From NCBI RefSeq assembly GCF_042453785.1, contig NC_091663.1:35514001-35578000 (forward strand): a stretch of DNA of 64,000 nt, given 5' to 3'. Both the position numbers and the translations under genes were made by a program. This DNA comes from Malus domestica. Taxonomy: Eukaryota; Streptophyta; Magnoliopsida; Rosales; Rosaceae. Below, in pieces: positions 19,845 through 29,544 of this stretch; the first letter of the stretch is position 1, and each line of letters starts with the position of its first letter. The notes under the pieces were generated by a model, which made no database searches, was not told where the DNA came from, and saw only the letters and a list, made by a program, of their open reading frames with translations.

Positions 19845-22805
19845 TCAACAAATTTTACAAACGCCAATCAAGTCTAAGCAGTGCTTAAACTTGTGCAACG
19901 AAACTGGCTTCGTTAACATATCCGCAGGATTGTCAGCGGTCCCAATCTTCTGAAGAAGAATATCTCCCTCCAAATCACCATGTAAGAACGCAGTCTTGAC
20001 ATCAAGTTGGGCTAACTCAAGGTCAAACTGCACAACCAAAACCAACAAAATACGAATAGAAGAATGTTTTACTACAGGAGAAAATACCTCATTGTAGTCA
20101 AGGCCTTCCTTCTGAGCGTAGCCTTTAGCTACCAATCTGGCTTTGAATCTTACATTGTCTTTTCCCAAAGATTCCATCTTTTTGGCATACACCCATTTAC
20201 AACCAATTGCTTTCTTCCCCTTTGGTAACTGAACCAGCTTCCAAGTCTCAATTTTATGAAGAGATTTCATCTCCTCATCCATAGATTTCTTCCACAACTC
20301 GCACTCTGAACTCACGACAGCTTCTTTGTAGGCGGATGGAATATCATCTTCAATAACGGGAAGTGCATATGCCACAATATCAGTAAATCGAGCAGGCTTT
20401 CGGATTTCCCTTCTCGATCTTCTGGTTGCAATATAGTCTTGTTGCTGTGGAGGCTCTTGGGTAGGTGCCTCCTCTTCATCATCCTCGTCCTCATCATCAG
20501 AATTAACTGTAGGACTAGTGTTTGAAACATCAGACCTTACTGGAACAACTGGAGTCTTCAGTAACTCCACCTGCTTTGAGCTACTCATGGTCTCGGTCGC
20601 TTTAGTTTCGCCTTCATGCTTGTTCTTATTAACCATAGCAGCCTCATCAAAAGTCACATCTTTGCTTACAACAAATTTCTTCTCATCTGGACACCAAAGT
20701 CGGTATCCCTTCACGCCAGTGCTAAAGCCCATAAATAGAGCTTTCTTTGCTCTTGGATCCAACTTGCTTTTTCTGACACGATAGTAAGCAGGACAACCAA
20801 ATATGTGTAAAAACTTGTAATCAGTACAAGGTTTACCAGACCATACCTCCATGGGCGTTTTGCCCCCATTCGCAGTAGCTGTCAATCGATTAATGAGATG
20901 ACTTGCATAAGTAATTGCCTCAGCCCAAAATGCCTTGCCTAATCCAGCATTAGACAACATACACCGAACTTTCTCAAGCAAAGTACGGTTCATGCGCTCC
21001 GCCACCCCATTCTGTTGCGGTGTCTCCCTAACCGTGAAGTGCCTCACAATACCCTCATCTTGACAAACTTTCAAGAAAGGATCAGACCTATATTCACCCC
21101 CATTGTCTGATCTGAGAGTCTTGATCTTTCGACCGCTTTGCGTTTCAATCATCTTTTTCCACTTCAGGAATATCTTCAAGACTTCATCTTTACGCTTCAT
21201 GGTGTACACCCATATTCTTCTAGAGAAGTCATCAACAAAGGAGACAAAATAATGGCTACCTCCCCAAGATGCATTCTTGGAAGGTCCCCAAACATCAGTG
21301 TGAACATAATCAAGAATGCCTTTAGTGTGGTGAATAGCAGTGCCAAATTTTACTCTAGTTTGCTTACCCAACACACAATGCTCACAGAATTCCAATTTGC
21401 ATGCCTTTGCACCTTTCAATAAGCCTTGCTTCACCAATCCTTGCAACGCTTTTTCACAAGCATGCCCAAGACGCATATGCCATAACCTCGTGGTGTCTGT
21501 GCTATCTGCGTCAGCAGCTTCGGTGACAGCTGCTCCACCAATAACTGTACTCCCCTGCAAGAAATACAAGTTATTTCGTCTTGTACCTTTCATCACCACC
21601 AGTGCCCCGTACACAGCTTTAAGAACTCCACCCTCCATGGTGATCTTGAGACCCTTGGATTCCAATGCACCCAGTGAGATAAGATTTTTCTTCATATCCG
21701 GTACATACCGAACATCACTTAATTCTCTGACTGTTCCATCATGCATCTTCAAACAGATTTTGCCTATCCCTTGTGTTTTGCAGGCATTATCATTACCCAT
21801 CAAAACAACTCCACCATCCAGCTCCTTGAAATTAGAAAACCATTCCCGAATGGGACACATATGATAGGTGCAACCTGAATCCAAAATCCACTCACTTGAG
21901 TGACCATCAGCATATGAACTAGCCAAAGCAAACTCGAAATCATCATCATCTCTAGATTTTGCAATATTTGCTTCAGAACCCGCTTTCTCCTTCTCTTTGT
22001 TCTTTAATTTGGGGCAGTCTTTCTTCCAATGACCCTTTTGGCGACAAAAAGCACATTCATCTTTAGCAGGAAACTTCCCTCGTGACTTTGAACGAGATTT
22101 TCCCCGCTTCCCAGATTTTCTTTCTTCTGTTCGACCCCTTGCAACAAATGCCTCGGTTTGTGAATTGTGAGTCTTCAGTTCCTTCTTACGACACTCATGA
22201 TTCACCAATGCCGCAGACACCTCATCAAGTTTCACCTCGGATTTTCCATACAACAGAGTAGTTGTCAAATGATCATAATCATCAGGCAATGAATTTAACA
22301 AACATAGTGCCTTGTCCTCGTCAGGAATTTTCACATCAAGGTTTGCTAAATCAGCAAGTATTTTATTATAATCGTTGAGGTGTTCGTGCATAGAGATACC
22401 TGGACGATATTGAAATCGGAAGAGTCGCTTCTTCAAGAAGAGGCGATTTTCTGCGCTCTTGGTCATATACTTCTCCTCCAATTTCGTCCATAACTCCTTA
22501 GCAGAAGTTTCCTTCATATACGGGTATTTCAACTCCTTATCAAGGAACGATCGAATAGCAGCACAAGCATGAAGATTAATTCGCGTCCACTGCTTGTCAT
22601 CAATATCTTCTGGTTTATCTTCCAGAACCATATCCAACTCTTGTTGATACAACACATCCATAACTTCACATTGCCACATACCAAAATTATTAGAGCCATT
22701 GAATTTATCAACCTCTAACCTTGTAGTAGTAGTTGGAATTCTATTGGATGTAGACGAAGACGATGCTGACCCCCTCTTTACAGATTCATCTTTATCTCCA
22801 GCCAT
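19845..22805 (-). CDS. Copia gag-pol polyprotein lacking the RT core
   Basis: One uninterrupted frame of 986 aa. In order: a Gag region (about 1-240), a CCHC zinc knuckle CAFCRQKGHWKKDC (251-264), an aspartic protease motif DSG (309-311), an integrase zinc-binding region with HAC and CEHC, the integrase core with HTDVWGPS, DNGGEY and PQQNGVAE, then the start of reverse transcriptase up to AQLDVKTAFLHGDL. The frame then passes directly into ADNPADMLTKPV and the usual RNase H tail. The segment with the catalytic YxDD motif and most of RNase H is missing, so the protein is several hundred residues shorter than a typical Copia polyprotein and cannot reverse transcribe by itself. Keeping the frame across the deletion is unusual. 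Confidence 0.95.
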   Translation of the reverse strand: MAGDKDESVKRGSASSSSTSNRIPTTTTRLEVDKFNGSNNFGMWQCEVMDVLYQQELDMVLEDKPEDIDDKQWTRINLHACAAIRSFLDKELKYPYMKETSAKELWTKLEEKYMTKSAENRLFLKKRLFRFQYRPGISMHEHLNDYNKILADLANLDVKIPDEDKALCLLNSLPDDYDHLTTTLLYGKSEVKLDEVSAALVNHECRKKELKTHNSQTEAFVARGRTEERKSGKRGKSRSKSRGKFPAKDECAFCRQKGHWKKDCPKLKNKEKEKAGSEANIAKSRDDDDFEFALASSYADGHSSEWILDSGCTYHMCPIREWFSNFKELDGGVVLMGNDNACKTQGIGKICLKMHDGTVRELSDVRYVPDMKKNLISLGALESKGLKITMEGGVLKAVYGALVVMKGTRRNNLYFLQGSTVIGGAAVTEAADADSTDTTRLWHMRLGHACEKALQGLVKQGLLKGAKACKLEFCEHCVLGKQTRVKFGTAIHHTKGILDYVHTDVWGPSKNASWGGSHYFVSFVDDFSRRIWVYTMKRKDEVLKIFLKWKKMIETQSGRKIKTLRSDNGGEYRSDPFLKVCQDEGIVRHFTVRETPQQNGVAERMNRTLLEKVRCMLSNAGLGKAFWAEAITYASHLINRLTATANGGKTPMEVWSGKPCTDYKFLHIFGCPAYYRVRKSKLDPRAKKALFMGFSTGVKGYRLWCPDEKKFVVSKDVTFDEAAMVNKNKHEGETKATETMSSSKQVELLKTPVVPVRSDVSNTSPTVNSDDEDEDDEEEAPTQEPPQQQDYIATRRSRREIRKPARFTDIVAYALPVIEDDIPSAYKEAVVSSECELWKKSMDEEMKSLHKIETWKLVQLPKGKKAIGCKWVYAKKMESLGKDNVRFKARLVAKGYAQKEGLDYNEVFSPVVKHSSIRILLVLVVQFDLELAQLDVKTAFLHGDLEGDILLQKIGTADNPADMLTKPVSLHKFKHCLDLIGVCKIC

Positions 22806-22918
22806 CTACTCGGCACTATTCACAAATACGGCACTGTTCACAGGTACAATATTGTTCACAGATACTGTAGCAGTTCACTGTTCACGGAACTGTAGCGCCA
22901 ACACTATTCACGAACTGG

Positions 22919-22930
22919 GCTCTGATACCA
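22919..22930 (-). other. Copia primer-binding site
   Basis: On the minus strand this reads 'tggtatcagagc', the complement of the 3' end of plant initiator-Met tRNA, two bases inside the 5' LTR. It fixes the element's orientation. Confidence 0.9.
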
Positions 22931-22932
22931 CT

Positions 22933-23473
22933 TGTTGTGCGGAAGCGGCATTCGACTGTAAGTGAATAGTAAAATAGAACAGAAACAAAATCAACATCAA
23001 CAAGAACACCAAGATTTATACTGGTTCGGCAATGCCTACATCCAGTTTGGAGACGACGGAGTATTCCACTATAATCAATGAGAACATACAATAGTGTTTA
23101 TCACTCAATTTCCCAAAGACCCGAATAACTCAAGCTCTCACACTTACAATAGGAAGAGAAAACCAAAAATACAAAGCAAGACAATTTGAGAAAATTCTTC
23201 TCTATGCCAAATGGCTTCTTGCTATTTTTCTCTCTTCCTTGTTCTTCTCTACTTCTCCATGCTTATGAGCTACACCTTGCTCTCCTTTTATAGCCAAAGA
23301 AAAAGCTTCTCAAAGACATCAATGGCCAAAGGCCTAACATCAAGTCAAAAAGAATTAGGCATAAGTGCATCCAATTTTGGTTTCCCACATGTAGCATGCC
23401 ATCCAACAATTTTGACCACAAAAGTAGCCCAAAGATTTGGACTTTGACTACATGTTTGAGTCAATAATCAACA
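22933..23473 (-). repeat. Copia 5' LTR
   Basis: This is the 541-bp partner of the 19236-19775 LTR, next to the primer-binding site. Confidence 0.9.
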
Positions 23474-23478
23474 CCAAA

Positions 23479-23760
23479 GACATGGATGAAGAAGTTGAGA
23501 TTCCACCATAAAACCGATTGATAATATGGGAAGTAGCCCAACGTCTTATAAGCGCTTGCAAAGTTTCTCCTTTCACCAATGTAGGACTCTTTTACCTTCG
23601 CATTCTCACAATGGAGATTACCGAAACCTCATCAAAGTTGAATTTCCTTCGATGGGGCGGCAGGATAATTCAGTTCAACGAAATAGGACTCTGCTTCACC
23701 ACCCAAGGACTTACAAGTAGATATTCCGTGACAGTAGCCGTGTTCTCGGCACACTGAAAA
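23479..23760 (-). pseudogene. TRIM remnant plus PhzF-like exon-3 fragment
   Basis: Positions 23490-23608 resemble the internal part of the TRIM-like DNA at 40350-40450 ('aatatgggaagtagccc'). Then 23609-23735 matches, on the minus strand, the middle of exon 3 of the intact PhzF-like gene (the part encoding ESSYFIELNFPAAPS), with frame-breaking indels. Together with 18775-19230 it was probably one locus before the Copia insertion. Confidence 0.7.
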
Positions 23761-23845
23761 AATTCTAAGAATCAAGAACCTTGTGGTGATTGAACAATGA
23801 GCATGATTATGACATCAAATATGCCAAACAGAAAACCACATTTTA

Positions 23846-23848
<3 letters not shown>

Positions 23849-23929
<81 letters not shown>

Positions 23930-23946
23930 AGAGGGAGCGAGGGAGG
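23849..23946. repeat. (GT)n(GA)n microsatellite
   Basis: About eight GT units run into roughly thirty GA units, then GGGA-type repeats. Confidence 0.95.
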
Positions 23947-24169
23947 GAGGGAGAGTTCAGCAGCTCAGCTGAGATGGAAAGTTGAGCAGCAGTAGAACGT
24001 TTCAAGATGCCAATATGAAGAAGTCGGGATAGAAATTTCGAAATGAAAAATCAAGGCACACCAATCTAATTTGCTCAAATTTAATTAATTCAAATATAAT
24101 GGTTTGTCTCATAAAACTGAGTCATTTATTTCAAATATTTGTACTTGCAAAATATAAAAAATTCCAACT

Positions 24170-24320
24170 TCAGGCTAAAACAGATCCTTCCCTCACAAGA
24201 ACAGCTTTTCCTCGCAGCAGTACCCTCTGGTTTTGCTCATCTAGATGAATGTTAATTGCTCCCCCTCGAGGTGATGCCTGAAAGTAAACACCAACATATG
24301 AGGGGACTAAGATTCTGATA

Positions 24321-24382
<62 letters not shown>

Positions 24383-26144
24383 CTGATAAGCAAAAACATC
24401 AGACTTTCCAAGTTTTTTGCACCAGTATGATGCTAGGGCACAATGTGCGCTCCCACAAACGGGATCCTGACGTAAACAATTAGCAGTATTCAGATTTATA
24501 TATCAAATGGTTTAAATCCATGTTAGCAGGTTCAGATATATATTCCGGTACTTAGTTCGGAATGACAAAACTGACAAAGATTACGCGGGAAAAGACACAG
24601 GAAATGGTTCCAAGCAGGTTATTCAAATGTTCTAAATCCACGTTAGCAGAAAAGAAAAATGAGTGGCTTATGAATGCAGGTACATAATTTTCTCATCTAA
24701 CATAGCAAAGCTGATAGAAATATGATACAGCATTTGGCACCAGGTATCAGGCACTTGAACGAAACTTGCTGAGAGAACGAACGCAAACTGCTTACCTCAT
24801 CAATTCCATGTTTGGGGCAGAAGAATCTACTGTAAAAATCATATCCATATTCCGGAGGAGCAATCCCAGTTACAATCACGCCCCTGGACCCTGGACATTG
24901 TCGAATTGCATCTAACTTCGGCTGTAAATCTGTGACAGCTTGTGCTGATGGAAGCACAACCTTGAAAAACGAAACCAGTATCACTTAGGAGTACATGCTA
25001 GACTGCACAGGCAATCCAATATAATAAAAGCTGTCCGTTGTCTTATATATATGCTTCTATCGATCGAAAGCATAATACGGAATTGAAAATGTAGGTTTGT
25101 GGAAGGATTGTATGACTTACAAGTAAATCATCTGTGACGGTTGTCCTCTTTATCAAGCCAGAGTTGAAGAGAGTGTATGCAGCTGCTAATGTTGCATGAC
25201 CACAAAGCTTAGCCTGCAAAAGGGCAATCAAATTTTCAAGCTTGATTAAGAATGCATATTCTACATATCTTGATTAAGAATGCATATTCTACATACATCG
25301 GTTGCAAAAAAAAAATAAAAAAATTAGCAATACCAGTCCAGTTCAGTAAAAATCATTTTACTGAAAGGTCACATTGTCACATTAAGCTTAGAGAAATTAA
25401 CCTAAGTTAGGGATCGTTTTGGATGTGCTTTTTGAGAAAGCACTTCTGCACATAAGTAGAAAGCACTTTCAAAATGGCCTTAAATAGATTTAATTAAGAA
25501 TAAAAACCCGATATTCCAAAATAATTTCCTACTAGTTAGTACAAAAGCCCTTCCACTTATAAACCTTTTTGCTCAAAGCCTCAAAGAGCTATTCTTAGAA
25601 ACACGTCCAACTTTTTACTAAAAATCAAATGCTTTTACAACCCAGAAGCACTTTTCCAACTGCTTTAACAACCCAGTAGCACTTTTAAATAAATCCATAT
25701 GCTAAAAGCCTAAAAGGAACAACTTTAAACTGAATTCTTGGCTGTTTTCAATACACTCAAATCTTCTCGTGGATTCCATATCGACCCAGATAAAAGTTGA
25801 ACACTTCAAAACCAGGAAAGTGTAATTGATATGATATGAACAAAAGCATTGAATTGAAGAGAGGTGAGCTGAGACCTCAAGGGAAGGAGTGAACCATCTG
25901 AGACCGAACCGAGGAGCCGAGTCAAGTAACATGTCACGGAGAGATTGAACTCGGCGGCCACCGCCTGCAACCACTGGTCGTCTCTGTCTTCCTCCAGCGA
26001 GCAAACCGCTGCTGGGTTGCCCTTGAAAGCTGAGTCAGTGAACGCGTCCACCTGCACACACCCACTTCAGCACTCAATTCATATACACAGGGGAGAGAGA
26101 GGGAGAGAGAGTACCACTGAATATTTCACAGCATTCTTCGCCAT
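24170..26144 (-). pseudogene. PhzF-like isomerase copy, frameshifted and internally deleted
   Basis: All six exon positions can be found: 26115-26144, 25876-26051, 25121-25213, 24796-24960, 24383-24466 and 24170-24277, with good splice sites. Exon 2 is 19 nt shorter than in the intact gene (deletion just after CYLTR), which shifts the frame. Exon 3 is 93 nt against 297, an in-frame loss of 68 codons from the middle of the protein. The catalytic-Glu position is Val (NLSVT), and the CGH block is preceded by AK instead of VE. Exons 4 to 6 remain open and well conserved, including DPVCGSAHC. The copy is old enough to have diverged but most exons are still clean. It is unlikely to make a functional enzyme. 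Confidence 0.85.
24324..24380. repeat. (GA)n microsatellite in intron 5 of broken PhzF copy
   Basis: This is a near-pure run of GA dinucleotides. It sits at the same intron position as shorter GA tracts in the other copies (15685-15712, 18427-18450 and 18939-18968). Confidence 0.9.
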
Positions 26145-26165
26145 GGTGGATGGAAAATTGAAATG

Positions 26166-28128
26166 ATTGTGGAGCAAAATATGTAACTCTCTCAAGTAAT
26201 GCAAGGGAGAGTAAATTTGTAGATAAATTTTGCAAACTAAACGATGCGTCGCTAATAAGAAATGAATACGTTTATCGATGCTTAAATAAAATTCAATCAA
26301 CTTTTATATCATTTAGTTTACAAAATTTTATCTACAAATTTATTGTCGCTAGCATTACTCCTCTCTATGTAGTAGTCTACTTGTTATTGCCGCAGGTGGG
26401 TTAAGACATTTAATACAAAGGCTTATTTTGTACAAGTTAATGTTCAAATCAACAATAACGATAAAAATATAATACTAATATTTTTCAACTGAAAAGTCAA
26501 ATCATAGCATCTCTTCCCCTTCATGCCGGATTTGGATTCTCGCTAGATCCTCTCCCTAAGGATTCTAGAGATCAACACACGTGGATCGTTGATAAAAAAT
26601 CGTGCGATCACAATTATTTTCTTTTTTATATTTTTCACACAAAACGAAACTATTTTACTTTTAAAAATATAAAAAGCATTTAGTTGAGGCTATATGATTT
26701 TTTATCCACGATCCACATACGTGGATCCCTAGAATCCTCAAGGTTGATCCCTAGAATCCCCAAGGAGAGGATCCAAATCCCTTCCTGGGCTTCAAATATT
26801 TTTAAGTTATTTTTTAATTAGTTATTAAATATTTTTGATTAATTTCTTTATTATTTTCTTCACCCTTCCATCTTCTCATTCCTTTTGAAAATTTTAACGA
26901 AATACTTCATGTGCTGTTTATCTTTAACGGAAATGATATTTTTATTCTAAAAATCATTCATGTTACTATTCACTTAACACATTTTTATCATTTTAATTAA
27001 AATTTAAAATTTTCAAATCATTTTCGTTAATTTTATTTCCCTTTATGTGCAGATCTGGTCCCCTCCCTCATCCACCTCCATCTCAATTCTCCTCATCTCA
27101 ATCCCTCTTTTCGTTGCCCACCTCCTAACCTAGCATGTCCAACCCATTACAGCGCAACGGCTCTCTGATCTGATCGCAAGGATCTAGGTCCCTGCAGGTC
27201 GTAATCGGCGAGCGAGTTTGGGCGGCGAAAGGAGACTTACATCGCTGGGAGGAGGAGAGAGCGAGAGAGTTTGTATGATGGGAGGAGGTGAGAGAGAGTT
27301 TGGGTGGTGGGAGGTCAGGAAATTGGGAGGGTTTGGTGAGAAGAAGAGAGCTTTGTGGGTTCAGTGAGGAAGAAGAAGATTGGGCTTTGAGGGTTCGGTG
27401 AGAGAGTTTTTTTTTTAGTTTTTTTTTTTTTTTGGGTTGAACATGTAAACTTTCCAAAATGTAATAAAAATTATGAAAAGTAAATTGTGTAATAAATAAC
27501 AATTTAATTCGTCATATTTGGTAAAAAATAAAATTTTAAAAGATGTTCAGCTATCAAATTTAAATTTCATATTTAAAGTTTGACATCTCCATTAAAGATG
27601 CTCTAAAAGCTTATATCAAAATCCAGTACGTGGGCAAGATTTGAACTTATGATGCAAGAGAGAAATCACAGTCCAATACGAGGAAGAGATTCGAACTTAG
27701 AATGCGAGAGAGAAAATGATTTGAAGTCCGATACAAGAGCATGATCCAAACTTGGGATGCAAGGGACAAGCCGGCCTAACCGACATTTGTCGGCAGAGAG
27801 ACGGAACCAGTACATTCTGACATAATCTTTATAGAGTACAAACCTACAGAGATGAATGAACTTCTTGGAGATAGGGCAATGTGAGTTAGTAATTTACGAG
27901 AGATTTTTCAGTGTGATAGGTACACAGAGTGGTACACCACATGTCACTTTTCAAATGGTAGGATATGTGTATTAAAAAGTTAATAACTTAAAAAATAAAA
28001 TTTCTTCCACTTATATAAAAACACGTGGTGTACCACTTGTGTTCCGGTCATGTAATTTACATGGTGTAATTCACAAGCTTACACAGGATGCACAACTTTA
28101 TCATACATTAACCAGATCGAAATGGAAT
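26166..28128. other. Intergenic with MITE and TE remnants
   Basis: About 26528-26780 has inverted ends ('ggatttggat' against 'atccaaatcc') with an imperfect 9-bp flank repeat (cttcatgcc/cttcctggg), so it is probably a Mutator-type MITE. The segment from 27040 to 27520 is pyrimidine- then purine-rich, with frames that look compositional. 'Cgaacttagaatgcgagag'-type repeats lie at 27620-27760. No gene is supported. Confidence 0.5.
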
Positions 28129-28566
28129 CACCACATTCCTTGTTTGTTCATCTTCAAGAAATCGGACAGAGTGATTTTTGGAACTTCGATCTGACGCCTC
28201 TTTTTCTTCGTTATCTTGGTCATTTTCGTCGATTCCCCGTTCTCTGAGTCAGCAACCGTTGCCGATACCAAGTTGTAGAACTGTTCAAACACCAGTTTAT
28301 ATATGTTATGTTACTTCAGATAATGGTTTGATGCCATGCAGACCGAGTAATCTAGTCGTGCTATAATTTTAATGGAAGGCTCAATGCATGGGTTCATAAT
28401 CCAGCATGAATCAATCCTTGAAAGTATATATGAAAAGGTAAATGAGAAAATGTACCTCACAAACACCATGGAGCAACAATCGACGGAGAGGATCTTGAAC
28501 CTGCATGATGAGAACATCTCCATCTCCGTCTTCATTCTCTGTTACAAAAGCCCGTATGCGCTCCTG
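28129..28566 (-). pseudogene. R3H-domain protein, last two exons only
   Basis: Two minus-strand blocks join in phase 0. Positions 28456-28566 encode QERIRAFVTEN up to LLLHGVCE with a GT donor. Positions 28129-28280 encode FYNLVSATV to a final KMNKQGMW and stop, with an AG acceptor. The DPLRRLLLHGVCEFYNL segment has the Arg-x3-His spacing of an R3H single-stranded nucleic-acid-binding motif, and the Lys-rich tail resembles plant R3H-domain proteins. Upstream exons are missing: directly beyond 28566 lies an AT-rich MITE. Both exons are undamaged, so this could be a recent fragment rather than an old relic, or a short gene with an unrecognised first exon. Confidence 0.6.
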
Positions 28567-28715
28567 AAAACTTTGAGTTTTAACGATAAGAACAAAATAA
28601 ATGATAAAATAAATCGTACCAGGATTGATTTTTTAGTGTAAAAATATGGTTTTTCATTAAAGTGAATAGTATCAGGAGCTTTTCGTTAAAGTTCCCTAAA
28701 ATTTATTCATGATGA
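28567..28715. mobile_element. Truncated MITE abutting the R3H fragment
   Basis: This segment shares blocks such as 'cgataagaacaaaataaa' and 'cttttcgttaaa' with 39669-39822 and 51480-51630 (opposite or same orientation). The end facing the R3H exon is truncated. Confidence 0.6.
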
Positions 28716-29541
28716 TTTTTGGTTAATTAATAAATTAGGTAGGGTTTGAGGTGATTAGGTTGTGTCTTATCGAAGTTGTTTTTTTTTTTATGATTGGGGG
28801 GTTTCACATAGTTGCTGGCAACTACAGAAAAAAGAAAATCGGCGCAAAAGAAGGAAAAGACGAGAGAGAAGGTGGTGGTAGTGGTGGTGGTGGTGGTGGT
28901 GGTGGTGATGGTGGTGATGGATCGCTACACGTGAATCAGGAAGAAGCATTGAATTGGAGCAGGAGCTACGCAAAGACTCCTCCTTCGATCAATCGATTTC
29001 AACATGGCTTCTAATATTAATTGAAACACTTTCTTTCTTTTTTTTTTTGAGCAACTGCAGCAATTTGCTGTTGTAGAAAGATAAACAAACTATGCGAGAT
29101 TGATTGAATAAAACCAAAATACTCATCTTCTAAACTCTAAAAAATTGAAATCAAACGAACAAAAAAATCATAAATTGAGTCATACGTTGGTTGGAGGATT
29201 CAAAACTTCAAAATCACCATCCATTAATAAAAAATAAAAAATAAACTTATTTTTCTCTATGAGAGCTATTAGGGTTTTAGCCGGAATGAATGTAGAATAA
29301 ACAAAGAGTGATAGTAGGGTTTAATTATAGTGTTTGGGTTTATTGATAAATTTGAGTTTTATTATTAATTTCATTTTGTACTTAATAGTAATTATGCAAT
29401 AGGGTAAAATAGATAACTAACATTTAAAATTTAAATTGGATGTATAAAGTGATTACGTGGGTTTAAATAAAATTTCCCCACTAGAATATACTTTATACTT
29501 TGCGGTGGAGATGCCACACGCAAATCAATTTCACTCACTCT
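28716..29541. other. Intergenic with GGT microsatellite
   Basis: A (GGT)n run lies at about 28872-28918, giving Gly- or His-rich frames on either strand without other coding signs. The remainder is AT-rich and empty. Confidence 0.5.
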
Positions 29542-29544
29542 TAA

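Larger units (their letters stand above)
19236..23473 (-). mobile_element. Ty1/Copia LTR retrotransposon, internally deleted
   Basis: The 4,238-bp element is flanked by a perfect 5-bp TSD, ccaaa (19231-19235 and 23474-23478). The LTRs (19236-19775 and 22933-23473) begin TGTTGTGCGG and end AATAATCAACA. The primer-binding site and a single long gag-pol frame lie between them on the minus strand. It sits inside decayed PhzF-like/TRIM sequence. Confidence 0.95.

Noticed and set aside
24170..26144. Second PhzF-like copy as a functional gene
   Set aside because: A 19-nt deletion shifts the frame in exon 2, and 68 codons are missing from exon 3.
27125..27502. Ser/Leu-rich 125-aa minus-strand frame
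   Set aside because: It lies in a purine/pyrimidine-skewed TE-like tract with homopolymers and shows no family resemblance.
28751..29014. Gly-rich plus-strand frame and His-rich minus-strand frame
   Set aside because: Both are translations of a GGT microsatellite with no conserved flanks.
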